Below, piece after piece: positions 1 to 8,642 of a stretch of 9,870 nt of DNA. The notes beneath the pieces are model-generated. The model was not told where the DNA came from and did not search any database. It saw nothing but the letters and a program-made list of their open reading frames with translations. Within the stretch, counting starts at the first letter, position 1; each line of letters begins with the position of its first letter. Both the position numbers and the translations under genes were made by a program. Source of the DNA: Oscillospiraceae bacterium (GTDB lineage Bacteria > Bacillota > Clostridia > Oscillospirales > Ruminococcaceae); assembly GCA_031285645.1 (NCBI GenBank), contig JAITVU010000177.1, forward strand, positions 1-9,870, in the 5' to 3' direction.

Positions 1-1352
1 TCGAGGTATTCATCCTTGATCCTCTTGAGCTCGGAACGCGGCATGATCGAGAGCAATTCCCAGCCGATCTCAAGCGTCTCTTCAATTGTGCGGTTGGTTG
101 TAAAGCTCTGGTTCACATACTTTTCTTCAAACGCGTCGGCAAATTTTGCGAAAAGCTTGTCGGTGTCCGACAGCGCGGATTCGCCGAGAATGACGGAGAG
201 CTCCTTCGCGTCTTTGCCCTGCGCGTAAGCCGCGAAGAGCTGGTTCATTGTATTCGCGTGATCCTCACGCGTTTTCCCGGCCCCGATGCCCTTGTCCTTA
301 AGCCTCGAAAGCGAGGGCAGGACATCGATTGGCGGCAGGATGCCGCGCCTGTAAAGCTCACGGCTGAGAATGATCTGCCCCTCCGTAATATAACCTGTCA
401 GGTCGGGGATGGGGTGCGTCTTATCTTCCTCGGGCATGGTGAGGATCGGGATCTGCGTGATGGAGCCGCCGCGGCCCCTGATGCGCCCGGCCCGCTCGTA
501 CAAGGTCGCAAGGTCGGTGTAGAGATAGCCCGGGTAGCCGCGGCGTCCCGGCACCTCTTTGCGCGCGGCGGAAACCTCGCGCAGGGCCTCACAGTAGTTT
601 GTAATATCCGTCATGATGACAAGGACGTGCATATCCTTCTCATACGCCAGATATTCAGCCATGGTCAGGGCCATGCGCGGCGTGGAAATGCGCTCGACGG
701 CCGGGTCGTTCGCGAGGTTCATAAACAGGACCGCGCGGTGAATGGCCCCCGTGCGCGTGAAGTCGTCGATAAAGAACTGCGCCTCATCAAAGGTGATGCC
801 CACGGCGGCGAACACAACGGCAAAGTTCGTGTCCGTGCCGCGCACGCGCGCCTGACGCGCAATTTGTGCGGCAAGCTCGGCGTGGGGCAGGCCCGAAGCG
901 GAGAACACGGGCAGCTTTTGTCCGCGCACCAGCGTATTCAGGCCGTCAATGGCCGATATACCCGTCTGGATAAACTCGGAGGGATAGTCGCGCGCCACGG
1001 GATTGATGGGCACGCCGTTGATGTCGCGGCGGCCCTCGGGATTGATCCTGGGCCCGCCGTCCTTTTCACGGCCCATACCGTCAAAGACGCGGCCGAGCAT
1101 ATCGGTGGAAACGCCGAGTTCCTGCGGGCGCGCAAGGAAGCGCGCCTTTGAGTCTTTTAAATTAATACCCTGCGAGCTCTCAAAAAGCTGTACAACCGCG
1201 TTATCGCCGTTGATCTCAAGCACCTTGCCGCGCCTGATCTCGCCCGTCTGGATCTCAATCTCAACAAGTTCGTCATACTTGACGCCCTCGACGTTTTTAA
1301 CGACCATCAGAGGGCCTACAAGCTCCGATATGGTTTTATACTCCTTAAGCAT
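1..1352 (-). CDS. atpB: V/A-type ATPase subunit B (3' end off the window)
   Basis: Non-catalytic nucleotide-binding subunit of the cytoplasmic A3B3 head. My translation of the minus strand from 1352 gives 450 complete codons with no stop. Family members are about 455-475 residues, so only the last few residues are missing. It opens [18 protein letters not shown], the family N-terminus. The P-loop position holds [10 protein letters not shown] (residues 151-160) instead of a Walker A motif, which is normal for B subunits. PSLSRL (345-350) ends in Arg350, the arginine-finger position of the E. hirae B subunit that reaches into the A-subunit active site. The ATG is preceded by AGGAGG (1362-1367) with a 9-nt spacer and overlaps the end of atpA by 8 nt (ATGCTTAA), so translational coupling is likely. 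Subunit D would be expected next to the left. Confidence 0.97.
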   Translation of the reverse strand, partial: MLKEYKTISELVGPLMVVKNVEGVKYDELVEIEIQTGEIRRGKVLEINGDNAVVQLFESSQGINLKDSKARFLARPQELGVSTDMLGRVFDGMGREKDGGPRINPEGRRDINGVPINPVARDYPSEFIQTGISAIDGLNTLVRGQKLPVFSASGLPHAELAAQIARQARVRGTDTNFAVVFAAVGITFDEAQFFIDDFTRTGAIHRAVLFMNLANDPAVERISTPRMALTMAEYLAYEKDMHVLVIMTDITNYCEALREVSAARKEVPGRRGYPGYLYTDLATLYERAGRIRGRGGSITQIPILTMPEEDKTHPIPDLTGYITEGQIILSRELYRRGILPPIDVLPSLSRLKDKGIGAGKTREDHANTMNQLFAAYAQGKDAKELSVILGESALSDTDKLFAKFADAFEEKYVNQSFTTNRTIEETLEIGWELLSIMPRSELKRIKDEYL

Positions 1353-3117
1353 GTACGCGCACCTCCTGTTTGATCAGCTCGTCGATCGCCTTGTCAACCT
1401 CGCCGTTAATGGCGTCAATCCTGTCAAGCTCGGTTTCCGGCGTCAACTTCGCCCTGGCAATGGCATCGCGCACCGGCAGCGCCAGAACCTTTTTAAGGTA
1501 AACGCCCTCATCCAGCGCGCGGCCCGCGGCGTCGCCGAAGTGGAGCACGGCATTGAGCATTTTGTTCTGCTTGTTCAGTGACGCGTAGGAATCCAGGTCA
1601 TTGAAGGAGTCCTGCTGCAAATAGTCTTCGCGCATGGACTTGGCCAGCTCCAGCTTGAGCTGATCGCGTTCGGACAGCGCGTCATAACCGACCAGCCTGA
1701 CGATCTCGATGAGGTTGGCCTCCTCCTGCAAAAGCGTGAGGGCGCGCAGGCGCAGATCCCCGTGATCCTCCTTGACATTGGCCTGTATCCAGCTTGTCAC
1801 CGTGTCGGCGTAAAGGCTGTAAGAGTTGAGCCAGTTGATGGCCGGGAAGTGACGCGCGTATGCAAGGTTCGCGTCAAGGCCCCAGAAGACCTTGACAATG
1901 CGCAGCGTGGCCTGCGTGACCGGTTCGGACAAGTCACCGCCGGGCGGCGACACCGCGCCGATGGCGGTCAGTGTGCCGGTGCGCTCGTCACTGCCCAATG
2001 TCTGTACATGGCCCGCGCGCTCGTAGAACTCAGCCAGGCGCGAACCGAGGTAAGCGGGGTAGCCCTCCTCACCGGGCATCTCTTCCAGACGGCCGGACAT
2101 CTCGCGAAGGGCCTCGGCCCAGCGGGAGGACGAGTCGGCCATCAGAGCGACGGAATATCCCATATCACGGAAGTATTCCGCTATCGTAATGCCTGTATAA
2201 ATGGACGCTTCACGCGCCGCAACCGGCATGTTCGATGTGTTGGCGATGAGCACCGTGCGCTTCATCAGGGACTGCCCCGTGCGGGGATCCTTAAGCTCCG
2301 GAAACTCGTTGAGCACGTCTGTCATCTCGTTGCCGCGCTCGCCGCAGCCGACATAGACAACAAGGTCCACGTCGGAATACTTGGCCAGCTGATGCTGCAC
2401 GACCGTCTTGCCCGAACCGAACGGCCCCGGAACACAGGCCGTGCCGCCTTTGGCGACGGGAAAAAATGTGTCGACTGTCCTGAGGCCCGTGATCATGGGC
2501 CTTTCGGGTGACAGCTTCGCTTTGCTGGGGCGCTGAACGCGCACGGGCCACTTCTGCATCAGCATAAGCGGCTCCTCGCCTTTATCGGTCTGGAGCACGG
2601 CGACCGTCTGGTCGACCGTATACTCTCCCGCCGTGATGGATTTGAGCGTACCGCTCATCCTCGGCGGAACCAGAATCCGATGCTCAACAACCTCGTTTTC
2701 CTGCACCGTACCGATGATATCGCCGCCGACAACAGCATCACCGGCCTTCATTGTGGGATTAAACGTCCATTTCCTGCTTCTGTCCAAAGCGTGCACAGAC
2801 ACGCCGCGCTCGATAAAATCCCCGACTTCGTCGCGTATTTTATCCAAAGGGCGCTGAATGCCGTCGAACATCGCCTCGACCAGTCCGGGGCCAAGCTCGA
2901 CGCTCAACGGCTCCCCGCGGCTTGTAACAGGCTCTCCGGGGCCGAGCATTGATGTCTCCTCATATACCTGTATGGACGCCATGTCCCCGCGCATCTCGAT
3001 GATTTCCCCAATCAGGTTTTTCTCGGATACGCTCACAACGTCGTATATGCGGGCATCCTGCATATTCTCGGCAACCACAAGGGGGCCCGATACCTTAACA
3101 ACCCTACCTATTTCCAA
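1345..3117 (-). CDS. atpA: V/A-type ATPase catalytic subunit A
   Basis: Catalytic ATP-hydrolysing (or synthesising) subunit of the A3B3 head, 590 residues, full family length. Visible in order: N-terminal beta-barrel opening [19 protein letters not shown]; the A-specific non-homologous (bulge) region around residues 115-190; Walker A GPFGSGKT at 231-238 (Lys237); GERGNE at 259-264 with the catalytic Glu260 (Glu261 in E. hirae); and [19 protein letters not shown] from about 326. The start is TTG (3117-3115). It is supported by alignment with the E. hirae A subunit (MQIGKIIKVSGPLV) and by AAGGAG (3128-3133) 10 nt upstream; the nearby upstream ATG runs into a stop after five codons. The gene follows a 297-nt hairpin-rich gap after atpF and overlaps atpB by 8 nt. 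Confidence 0.98.
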   Translation of the reverse strand: MEIGRVVKVSGPLVVAENMQDARIYDVVSVSEKNLIGEIIEMRGDMASIQVYEETSMLGPGEPVTSRGEPLSVELGPGLVEAMFDGIQRPLDKIRDEVGDFIERGVSVHALDRSRKWTFNPTMKAGDAVVGGDIIGTVQENEVVEHRILVPPRMSGTLKSITAGEYTVDQTVAVLQTDKGEEPLMLMQKWPVRVQRPSKAKLSPERPMITGLRTVDTFFPVAKGGTACVPGPFGSGKTVVQHQLAKYSDVDLVVYVGCGERGNEMTDVLNEFPELKDPRTGQSLMKRTVLIANTSNMPVAAREASIYTGITIAEYFRDMGYSVALMADSSSRWAEALREMSGRLEEMPGEEGYPAYLGSRLAEFYERAGHVQTLGSDERTGTLTAIGAVSPPGGDLSEPVTQATLRIVKVFWGLDANLAYARHFPAINWLNSYSLYADTVTSWIQANVKEDHGDLRLRALTLLQEEANLIEIVRLVGYDALSERDQLKLELAKSMREDYLQQDSFNDLDSYASLNKQNKMLNAVLHFGDAAGRALDEGVYLKKVLALPVRDAIARAKLTPETELDRIDAINGEVDKAIDELIKQEVRVHA

Positions 3118-3127
3118 GGTTACACTT

Positions 3128-3133
3128 CTCCTT
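3128..3133 (-). promoter_or_regulatory. Ribosome binding site for the TTG start of atpA
   Basis: The minus strand reads AAGGAG, 10 nt before the TTG at 3117. It is the only purine-rich site near the family-consistent N-terminus and fixes this non-ATG start. It lies just outside the hairpin cluster, whose last helix ends at 3141. Confidence 0.7.
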
Positions 3134-3185
3134 CCATTTAGCCGGCCAGGCCGGCGTATTGCGAACCGTGTTCGCCACGCCTTCG

Positions 3186-3371
3186 GTTATAATGAAACTC
3201 CCCGCCGCTCGCGCGGCCAACTATGTTGGCCTTTGGTATCAAGAATACTGATTCATGGAGCACCTAAGGAACGGCGTAGCGTTCCATGCGGTCCTTAGAA
3301 GAATCGCTTTGCGATTCTTTAACGCCCCCTGGGGGCGGGGAATCATACCCTTCGTTTCATTGAAGACGCGT
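3186..3371. repeat. Putative MITE-like or structured-RNA element with interrupted terminal inverted repeats
   Basis: The left arm 3191-3206 (AATGAAAC then TCCCCGCC) is complementary to the right side in two blocks: GGCGGGGA (3334-3341) and GTTTCATT (3354-3361). A 12-nt unpaired insertion (3342-3353) lies on the right only. Weaker pairing may continue outward (CTTC 3181-3184 with GAAG 3362-3365). The arms enclose several smaller hairpins, giving a cloverleaf-like layout. The hexamer CCTTCG occurs at 3180-3185 and 3372-3377, flanking the element, and could be a target-site duplication, but six bases in a region where CCTTCG recurs is weak evidence. No transposase is encoded, so if mobile it would be non-autonomous. 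Confidence 0.5.
3299..3319. repeat. Perfect 9-bp hairpin with 3-nt loop
   Basis: AAGAATCGC (3299-3307), loop TTT, GCGATTCTT (3311-3319), with no mismatch. It sits inside the larger inverted-repeat element between atpF and atpA and is followed at once by another perfect repeat (3323-3337, CGCCCCC T GGGGGCG). Confidence 0.8.
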
Positions 3372-3373
3372 CC

Positions 3374-3406
3374 TTCGCTTGCGGCGCCAGAAGGGCCGCA
3401 AGCGAA
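3374..3406 (-). repeat. Perfect 12-bp hairpin just downstream of atpF
   Basis: TTCGCTTGCGGC (3374-3385) pairs perfectly with GCCGCAAGCGAA (3395-3406) across a 9-nt loop, beginning 8 nt after the atpF stop codon in the direction of transcription. There is no T-run after it, so it is not a standard intrinsic terminator. It could stabilise the 3' end of an upstream HIKECF message after processing, or be one unit of the adjacent repeat cluster. Confidence 0.75.
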
Positions 3407-3414
3407 GCGCCATT

Positions 3415-3732
3415 TTAATCCAGGATATTAATACCGACGGCGCGCTCCACATTGTCACGCACACGCTCGAGACCAAGGCCCATGGAACCCGCGTTGGACG
3501 GGATTAAAATGATTCCGGGCGTCATCTCGTTGTTGTACCGGTCGATCGTCTCGCTGATTGTGCTGGCAATCTGTTCGGTGATAAAGATAATCCCGTATCC
3601 ATCCCTGGCCAGCGCGTCGATTATTTTGCGGTTTTCATCCTGCTCAGACGCTTCGACGGGATAAACGTCCATCCCAAAGGCCATAAAGAAAAGCACCGAA
3701 TCCATATCGCCCACAACAGCTATTTTATGCAT
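3415..3732 (-). CDS. atpF: V/A-type ATPase subunit F
   Basis: Small central-stalk subunit (105 residues; NtpG in E. hirae) that binds subunit D and takes part in coupling rotation. The chosen ATG (3732) gives [20 protein letters not shown], the usual family N-terminus. The C-terminal half keeps [15 protein letters not shown] and ends near [11 protein letters not shown], as expected for the Rossmann-like fold. An upstream GTG (3744) would add four residues and sits nearer an AAAGG sequence, but family length and N-terminus favour 3732. The ATG overlaps the atpC stop by 8 nt (ATGCATAA), so expression probably depends on coupling to atpC, since the ribosome binding site is weak. Confidence 0.93.
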   Translation of the reverse strand: MHKIAVVGDMDSVLFFMAFGMDVYPVEASEQDENRKIIDALARDGYGIIFITEQIASTISETIDRYNNEMTPGIILIPSNAGSMGLGLERVRDNVERAVGINILD

Positions 3733-4732
3733 AGGTATCACGCAGCCTTTCCCTGAGCGCATCGGCGCCGATCCCGTTTTGCTTGCACGTCACGATGATG
3801 CGCACCTGCCTGATTTCGTTCTCCTTCGAGACAATGTAGGCGAAAAGGATTTCGCCGCCGAAGGAGAGGTACTTCGCCTGCTTTGTATGCGCGACGAGCA
3901 GGTCGTCAAAGCGTTTTTCAAGCGCGGACAAGTTGCCGTCCCGCTCAAAAGCCTCAAGGCCCGCCTGCACGGCGCCGCCAAAATATTTATAATAAAAAAC
4001 AGGCGCCATGGCGGAGACATTTTTTGAGTAGTTCTCGACAAAGAAGTCCGTCGCGGTTTTCCCGCCCGGCGCGAGCGCCTCAGTCAGGAAAGCCGTCCCT
4101 TTTTGCATCATCTTAACGCGCAACAGCGTTTTGATGTTGTAAAAATCAATGGACATCTTCATATAGTCGCTGATAAAATCATTGCCAAGTCTGGCGCAGA
4201 GTGTCATCTGATACGCAAAAAGCGCCTTGTCGACGGCTATATCGATGTTTTGGGGATTCTGTGTGTGTTCATACGCATCTTCGGCCGTGTCCACAGCCTG
4301 TTTGAGATGCGCCGGCAAGCCGCTTTTCGCGGCGGCTCCGTTTTGTACATAATCCTCAATATCCCCGGGGGCGACAGGTGTTACATAAAAGTACGGGTTT
4401 TCCGTGCGCTGGCTGAAATGCGCGGCCTTAACGGCTGTTTTAACATTGTGGAAATCATATTTGGCCGCCAGAATATCCACAAGCTCGCTGTTGTCGCCCG
4501 CAAGCTTCCAGGCCGATTCGTAAACCCTTTTGAGCTCGGCCTTAAGCCTTGATTCATATTCAAAAGCGTTTTTGAGAGACGCGAAATCATAGTCGCTATT
4601 TTGGGAGAGCATGCGCAAAGCCTCATCAGCGTTCGGCGCATCGATGACACGGTCAATATCGCCGCCGCTCAGCAGGCGTTTCTCCTGTACGCGCAGAAAG
4701 GCCGATACGCTGGCAAAATCAGTGTTTTTCAA
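3725..4732 (-). CDS. atpC: V/A-type ATPase subunit C (AC39/d-like)
   Basis: Funnel-shaped subunit linking the central stalk (D/F) to the rotating K ring; 335 residues, the usual length for this mostly helical family. Conserved-looking pieces include [21 protein letters not shown] near residue 20, [16 protein letters not shown] near 90, [19 protein letters not shown] near 195 and a C-terminal [19 protein letters not shown]; the repeated D(F)xN(V/I)KT pattern reflects the internal repeats of the fold. The start is TTG (4732), placed by AAAGGAGG (4740-4747) with a 7-nt spacer; this site overlaps the atpE stop codon. The 3' end overlaps atpF by 8 nt. Confidence 0.95.
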   Translation of the reverse strand: MKNTDFASVSAFLRVQEKRLLSGGDIDRVIDAPNADEALRMLSQNSDYDFASLKNAFEYESRLKAELKRVYESAWKLAGDNSELVDILAAKYDFHNVKTAVKAAHFSQRTENPYFYVTPVAPGDIEDYVQNGAAAKSGLPAHLKQAVDTAEDAYEHTQNPQNIDIAVDKALFAYQMTLCARLGNDFISDYMKMSIDFYNIKTLLRVKMMQKGTAFLTEALAPGGKTATDFFVENYSKNVSAMAPVFYYKYFGGAVQAGLEAFERDGNLSALEKRFDDLLVAHTKQAKYLSFGGEILFAYIVSKENEIRQVRIIVTCKQNGIGADALRERLRDTYA

Positions 4733-4746
4733 GACAGGCCCTCCTT

Positions 4747-5325
4747 TCAGTACAGCATTTTCAAAACGTCGCTCTCAAGATCGTAGCGATGAAAATTAAC
4801 AAGGGATTCGAAGGTGTTGTTCTGCTCGATCCCGTTTTTACACAGTATAAACCCGCCCGAGATCGCGCGCTTTTCCGCGCTCATGACAAGGTTGCCTTTT
4901 TTGCCCGCCTCTTTGAGGGCGGCGTTGATCTTGTCTATGCCGATGCTGAACCTTTCCGGTAGGATCAGTTCTTCACCGTCCGGATCCAGAGCCGTGAGGT
5001 GCGCGATCAAAAACTTTTCGAACGCCGCCTGATCCATCGCGTTGAGGCTGTCCATGACAGCCGTGAAAACCTTGTCCAGCATCTGCTGTTTGGCCTCCAG
5101 GTTCTCATCCCGGATTGCCAAAGTCTTGCCAAGCGTAATCTGCTCGGCGGCGTGAGCGGCCTCGGTATCGGCATCCGCGAGTATGCGATCCTTTTCCTTT
5201 GCGGCTTCAGCCTCGGCTTCCGCCACAATGGCCTTTGCCTGTGCATCCGCCGCATCTGTTATCTCAAGGGCGCGCGCTTGCGCGTCCTTAATAATTTTCG
5301 ACGTTAAGTTATCCAGGCCCGACAC
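4747..5325 (-). CDS. atpE: V/A-type ATPase subunit E (peripheral stalk)
   Basis: Peripheral-stalk (stator) subunit that pairs with the H/G subunit and holds the catalytic head against rotation. From the GTG at 5325 it is 192 residues. The N-terminal half, about residues 10-60, is a long Ala/Glu/Lys-rich coiled coil (AEAEAEAAKEKDRILADADT). The C-terminal half is globular and holds the family-like AISGGFILCKNGIEQNNTFESL segment. An ATG at 5343 would add six residues (MEGCEH), but it has no ribosome binding site, whereas GAAGGA (5335-5340) lies 9 nt before the GTG and the resulting MSGLDNLTSKI matches typical E subunit starts. It follows atpK after a 75-nt gap containing a hairpin. Confidence 0.93.
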   Translation of the reverse strand: MSGLDNLTSKIIKDAQARALEITDAADAQAKAIVAEAEAEAAKEKDRILADADTEAAHAAEQITLGKTLAIRDENLEAKQQMLDKVFTAVMDSLNAMDQAAFEKFLIAHLTALDPDGEELILPERFSIGIDKINAALKEAGKKGNLVMSAEKRAISGGFILCKNGIEQNNTFESLVNFHRYDLESDVLKMLY

Positions 5326-5370
5326 GTGTTCACATCCTTCCATGTTTGTCTGGGCAATACAAGGTCAGTG

Positions 5371-5398
5371 GGCTGTGCTCCCGCACAGGCGCATAGCC
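5371..5398 (-). repeat. Hairpin in the atpK-atpE gap
   Basis: CTGTGC (5373-5378) and GCACAG (5383-5388) form a perfect 6-bp stem around a 4-nt loop, and GGCT/AGCC (5371-5374 and 5395-5398) could extend it around a bulge, sharing two bases. It begins just after the atpK stop codon on the transcript and has no U-run, so a terminator is unlikely; an mRNA-stability or processing role that favours atpK is possible. Confidence 0.5.
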
Positions 5399-5400
5399 TT

Positions 5401-7874
<2,474 letters not shown>

Positions 7875-7894
<20 letters not shown>

Positions 7895-8201
7895 TCACGA
7901 TCCTTTCAACTACAAATTGCACGGCGCTTTCCAGCTTAGCGGGATCCGGCGCCAGGAGCTTGCTTCTTTCCTCACGCCCCTGCGCCACAAGCGCTTCGCA
8001 TTCCTTCTCGGATTTTGCGGACGCCGCGGCGATTTTATCGCTGCGGCCCTTCGCGGCCTCAGCCAGAACCGCCTTTTTTCGCGCGGCGGCGTCTTTCCCC
8101 GCCTGGGCGAGGGTCTGCCGAGCCTTTTCGCCCGCCAGTCGCACGATTTCCTTGCCCTGGTCTTCCGCCTCTTTCACCTTCATAACAGCATCAGCAGCCA
8201 A
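7875..8201 (-). CDS. atpH: V/A-type ATPase subunit H (G/H-type peripheral stalk)
   Basis: First gene of the operon, 108 residues, corresponding by position and character to E. hirae NtpF (subunit G/H). Nearly all of it is an Ala/Lys/Glu-rich amphipathic helix with few breaks (for example KARQTLAQAGKDAAARKKAV), consistent with a coiled-coil partner of subunit E in the peripheral stalk. Sequence conservation in this family is low, so the call leans on coiled-coil character, size and operon position. The TTG start (8201) is set by a strong GGGAGGTG site; an in-frame ATG seven codons in (8183) lacks a good one. The 3' end overlaps atpI by 20 nt. Confidence 0.88.
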
Positions 8202-8205
8202 TATT

Positions 8206-8334
8206 TCACCTCCCTGAACGCGTATTATGTGAGCCCGGCACTATCAGTACCGGAACGAAATGTATACAAAATGGCTGCGGGCACAACGCCACGCACGCCA
8301 TTTTAGCCAAAAAAACGCCCGCAGCAATAAACAT
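8206..8334 (-). CDS. Possible 42-codon leader ORF upstream of atpH
   Basis: An open frame on the minus strand starts at the ATG at 8334 and ends with TGA at 8206-8208, inside the atpH ribosome binding site and 4 nt before the atpH start. The peptide would be hydrophobic with several Cys and Pro residues, beginning MFIAAGVFLAKMACVALC. No good ribosome binding site precedes it: the AAAGG sequence is 11-12 nt away and partly buried in the 8343-8359 hairpin. A frame of this length is easily open by chance in GC-rich DNA, so this is tentative. If translated, ribosomes finishing here would land on the atpH site and could control leader folding. Confidence 0.2.
   Translation of the reverse strand: MFIAAGVFLAKMACVALCPQPFCIHFVPVLIVPGSHNTRSGR
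8207..8214 (-). promoter_or_regulatory. Strong ribosome binding site for the TTG start of atpH
   Basis: The minus strand reads GGGAGGTG, with 7 nt between GGAGG and the TTG at 8201. It decides the start of the first operon gene. The TGA stop of a possible upstream leader ORF (8206-8208) lies within this site. Confidence 0.75.
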
Positions 8335-8462
8335 GGCCGGCCGCGCCTTTCTCAGGCGCCGAGCTTGCAATACTGACGCGGGGGTTAAAGCCTAAAAGTG
8401 ATAAAAGTCTTTGTATTTTTTTACTTTTTAGTCAAAATCCAGCAAATGTGACTTCGCTACTT

Positions 8463-8491
8463 ATCATACACTCTTTTGCAAAGATTATCAA
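8463..8491 (-). promoter_or_regulatory. Sigma-A/sigma-70-type promoter of the atp operon
   Basis: On the minus strand, TTGATA (8491-8486) is followed by a 17-nt spacer and TATGAT (8468-8463): near-consensus boxes at ideal spacing. It lies just downstream of two terminators and reads toward atpH, with a start expected near 8455. Confidence 0.75.
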
Positions 8492-8503
8492 CCTTAAAAT
8501 ATT

Positions 8504-8527
8504 AAAAAACGCCCTTTTTTTAAGGGC
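8504..8527 (-). terminator. Intrinsic terminator (distal)
   Basis: On the minus strand GCCCTT, a 5-nt A loop and AAGGGC (8527-8511) are followed by G and six T (8510-8504). It lies 13 nt before the -35 box of the atp promoter and backs up the first terminator after the P-type ATPase gene. Confidence 0.8.
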
Positions 8528-8587
8528 ATTTCGTGTATATTATGTCTTAAATGCTGCTAAACTGTGCAGTTTGTCAGGCATTTTATT

Positions 8588-8627
8588 AAAAACAGGGCGG
8601 CAAGGAGGCATGCAATGCCTCCTTGCC
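8588..8627 (-). terminator. Intrinsic terminator of the P-type ATPase gene
   Basis: A perfect 13-bp stem, GGCAAGGAGGCAT (8599-8611) with ATGCCTCCTTGCC (8615-8627), around a 3-nt loop. On the minus strand it is followed by GCCCTG and TTTTT (8592-8588). It starts 16 nt after the stop codon of the P-type ATPase gene. Confidence 0.85.
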
Positions 8628-8642
8628 CCATTATATAAAGGT

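Larger units (their letters stand above)
3118..3414. other. Hairpin-rich non-coding insert between atpF and atpA
   Basis: No plausible gene lies in these 297 nt; the longest open frames are short or shadows. The stretch is instead packed with perfect or near-perfect short inverted repeats: 3141-3147/3149-3155 (GCCGGCC A GGCCGGC), 3161-3166/3170-3175 (GCGAAC CGT GTTCGC), 3215-3221/3225-3231 (GGCCAAC TAT GTTGGCC), 3268-3273/3280-3285 (GGAACG/CGTTCC), 3299-3307/3311-3319, 3323-3329/3331-3337 and 3374-3385/3395-3406. None is followed by a U-run on the minus strand, so a simple terminator is not indicated, and I see no convincing promoter for atpA. The composition resembles dispersed intergenic repeats or a MITE rather than ordinary operon spacing; other junctions in this operon overlap or are under 80 nt. 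Confidence 0.75.
8202..8455 (-). promoter_or_regulatory. Structured 5' leader of the atp operon
   Basis: About 250 nt separate the predicted transcription start (about 8455) from atpH. In transcript order it holds an A/T-rich part (8455 to about 8390); a GCGCCT/AGGCGC hairpin (8343-8348/8354-8359); a 9-bp pairing GCTGCGGGC/GCCCGCAGC (8274-8282 with 8317-8325) whose first transcribed arm is followed by a U7 run (8315-8309); a competing 8-bp pairing AAAATGGC/GCCATTTT (8268-8275 with 8297-8304) that shares two bases with the former and cannot nest with it; and a CCGGCACT/AGTACCGG hairpin with one G-U pair (8235-8242/8246-8253) just before the atpH ribosome binding site. Length and competing helices suggest cis regulation. 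I cannot match it to a known riboswitch by eye. Confidence 0.5.

Noticed and set aside
258..1151. Long plus-strand open frame of 297 codons
   Set aside because: It lies antisense within atpB, whose minus-strand frame is a clear family match over the whole stretch; the plus frame has no recognisable domain and reflects the GC-rich codon pattern of atpB.
3186..3200. TATAAC-like -10 box for an internal atpA promoter on the minus strand
   Set aside because: The hexamer at the proper -35 distance is GC-rich and does not resemble TTGACA, so a promoter is not supported.
3374..3406. Intrinsic terminator ending the operon after atpF
   Set aside because: No U-run follows the hairpin on the minus strand, and atpA and atpB continue in the same direction in the canonical operon order.
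3118..3414. A CRISPR array, given the many short repeats
   Set aside because: The units are different inverted repeats, not one direct repeat separated by equal spacers.
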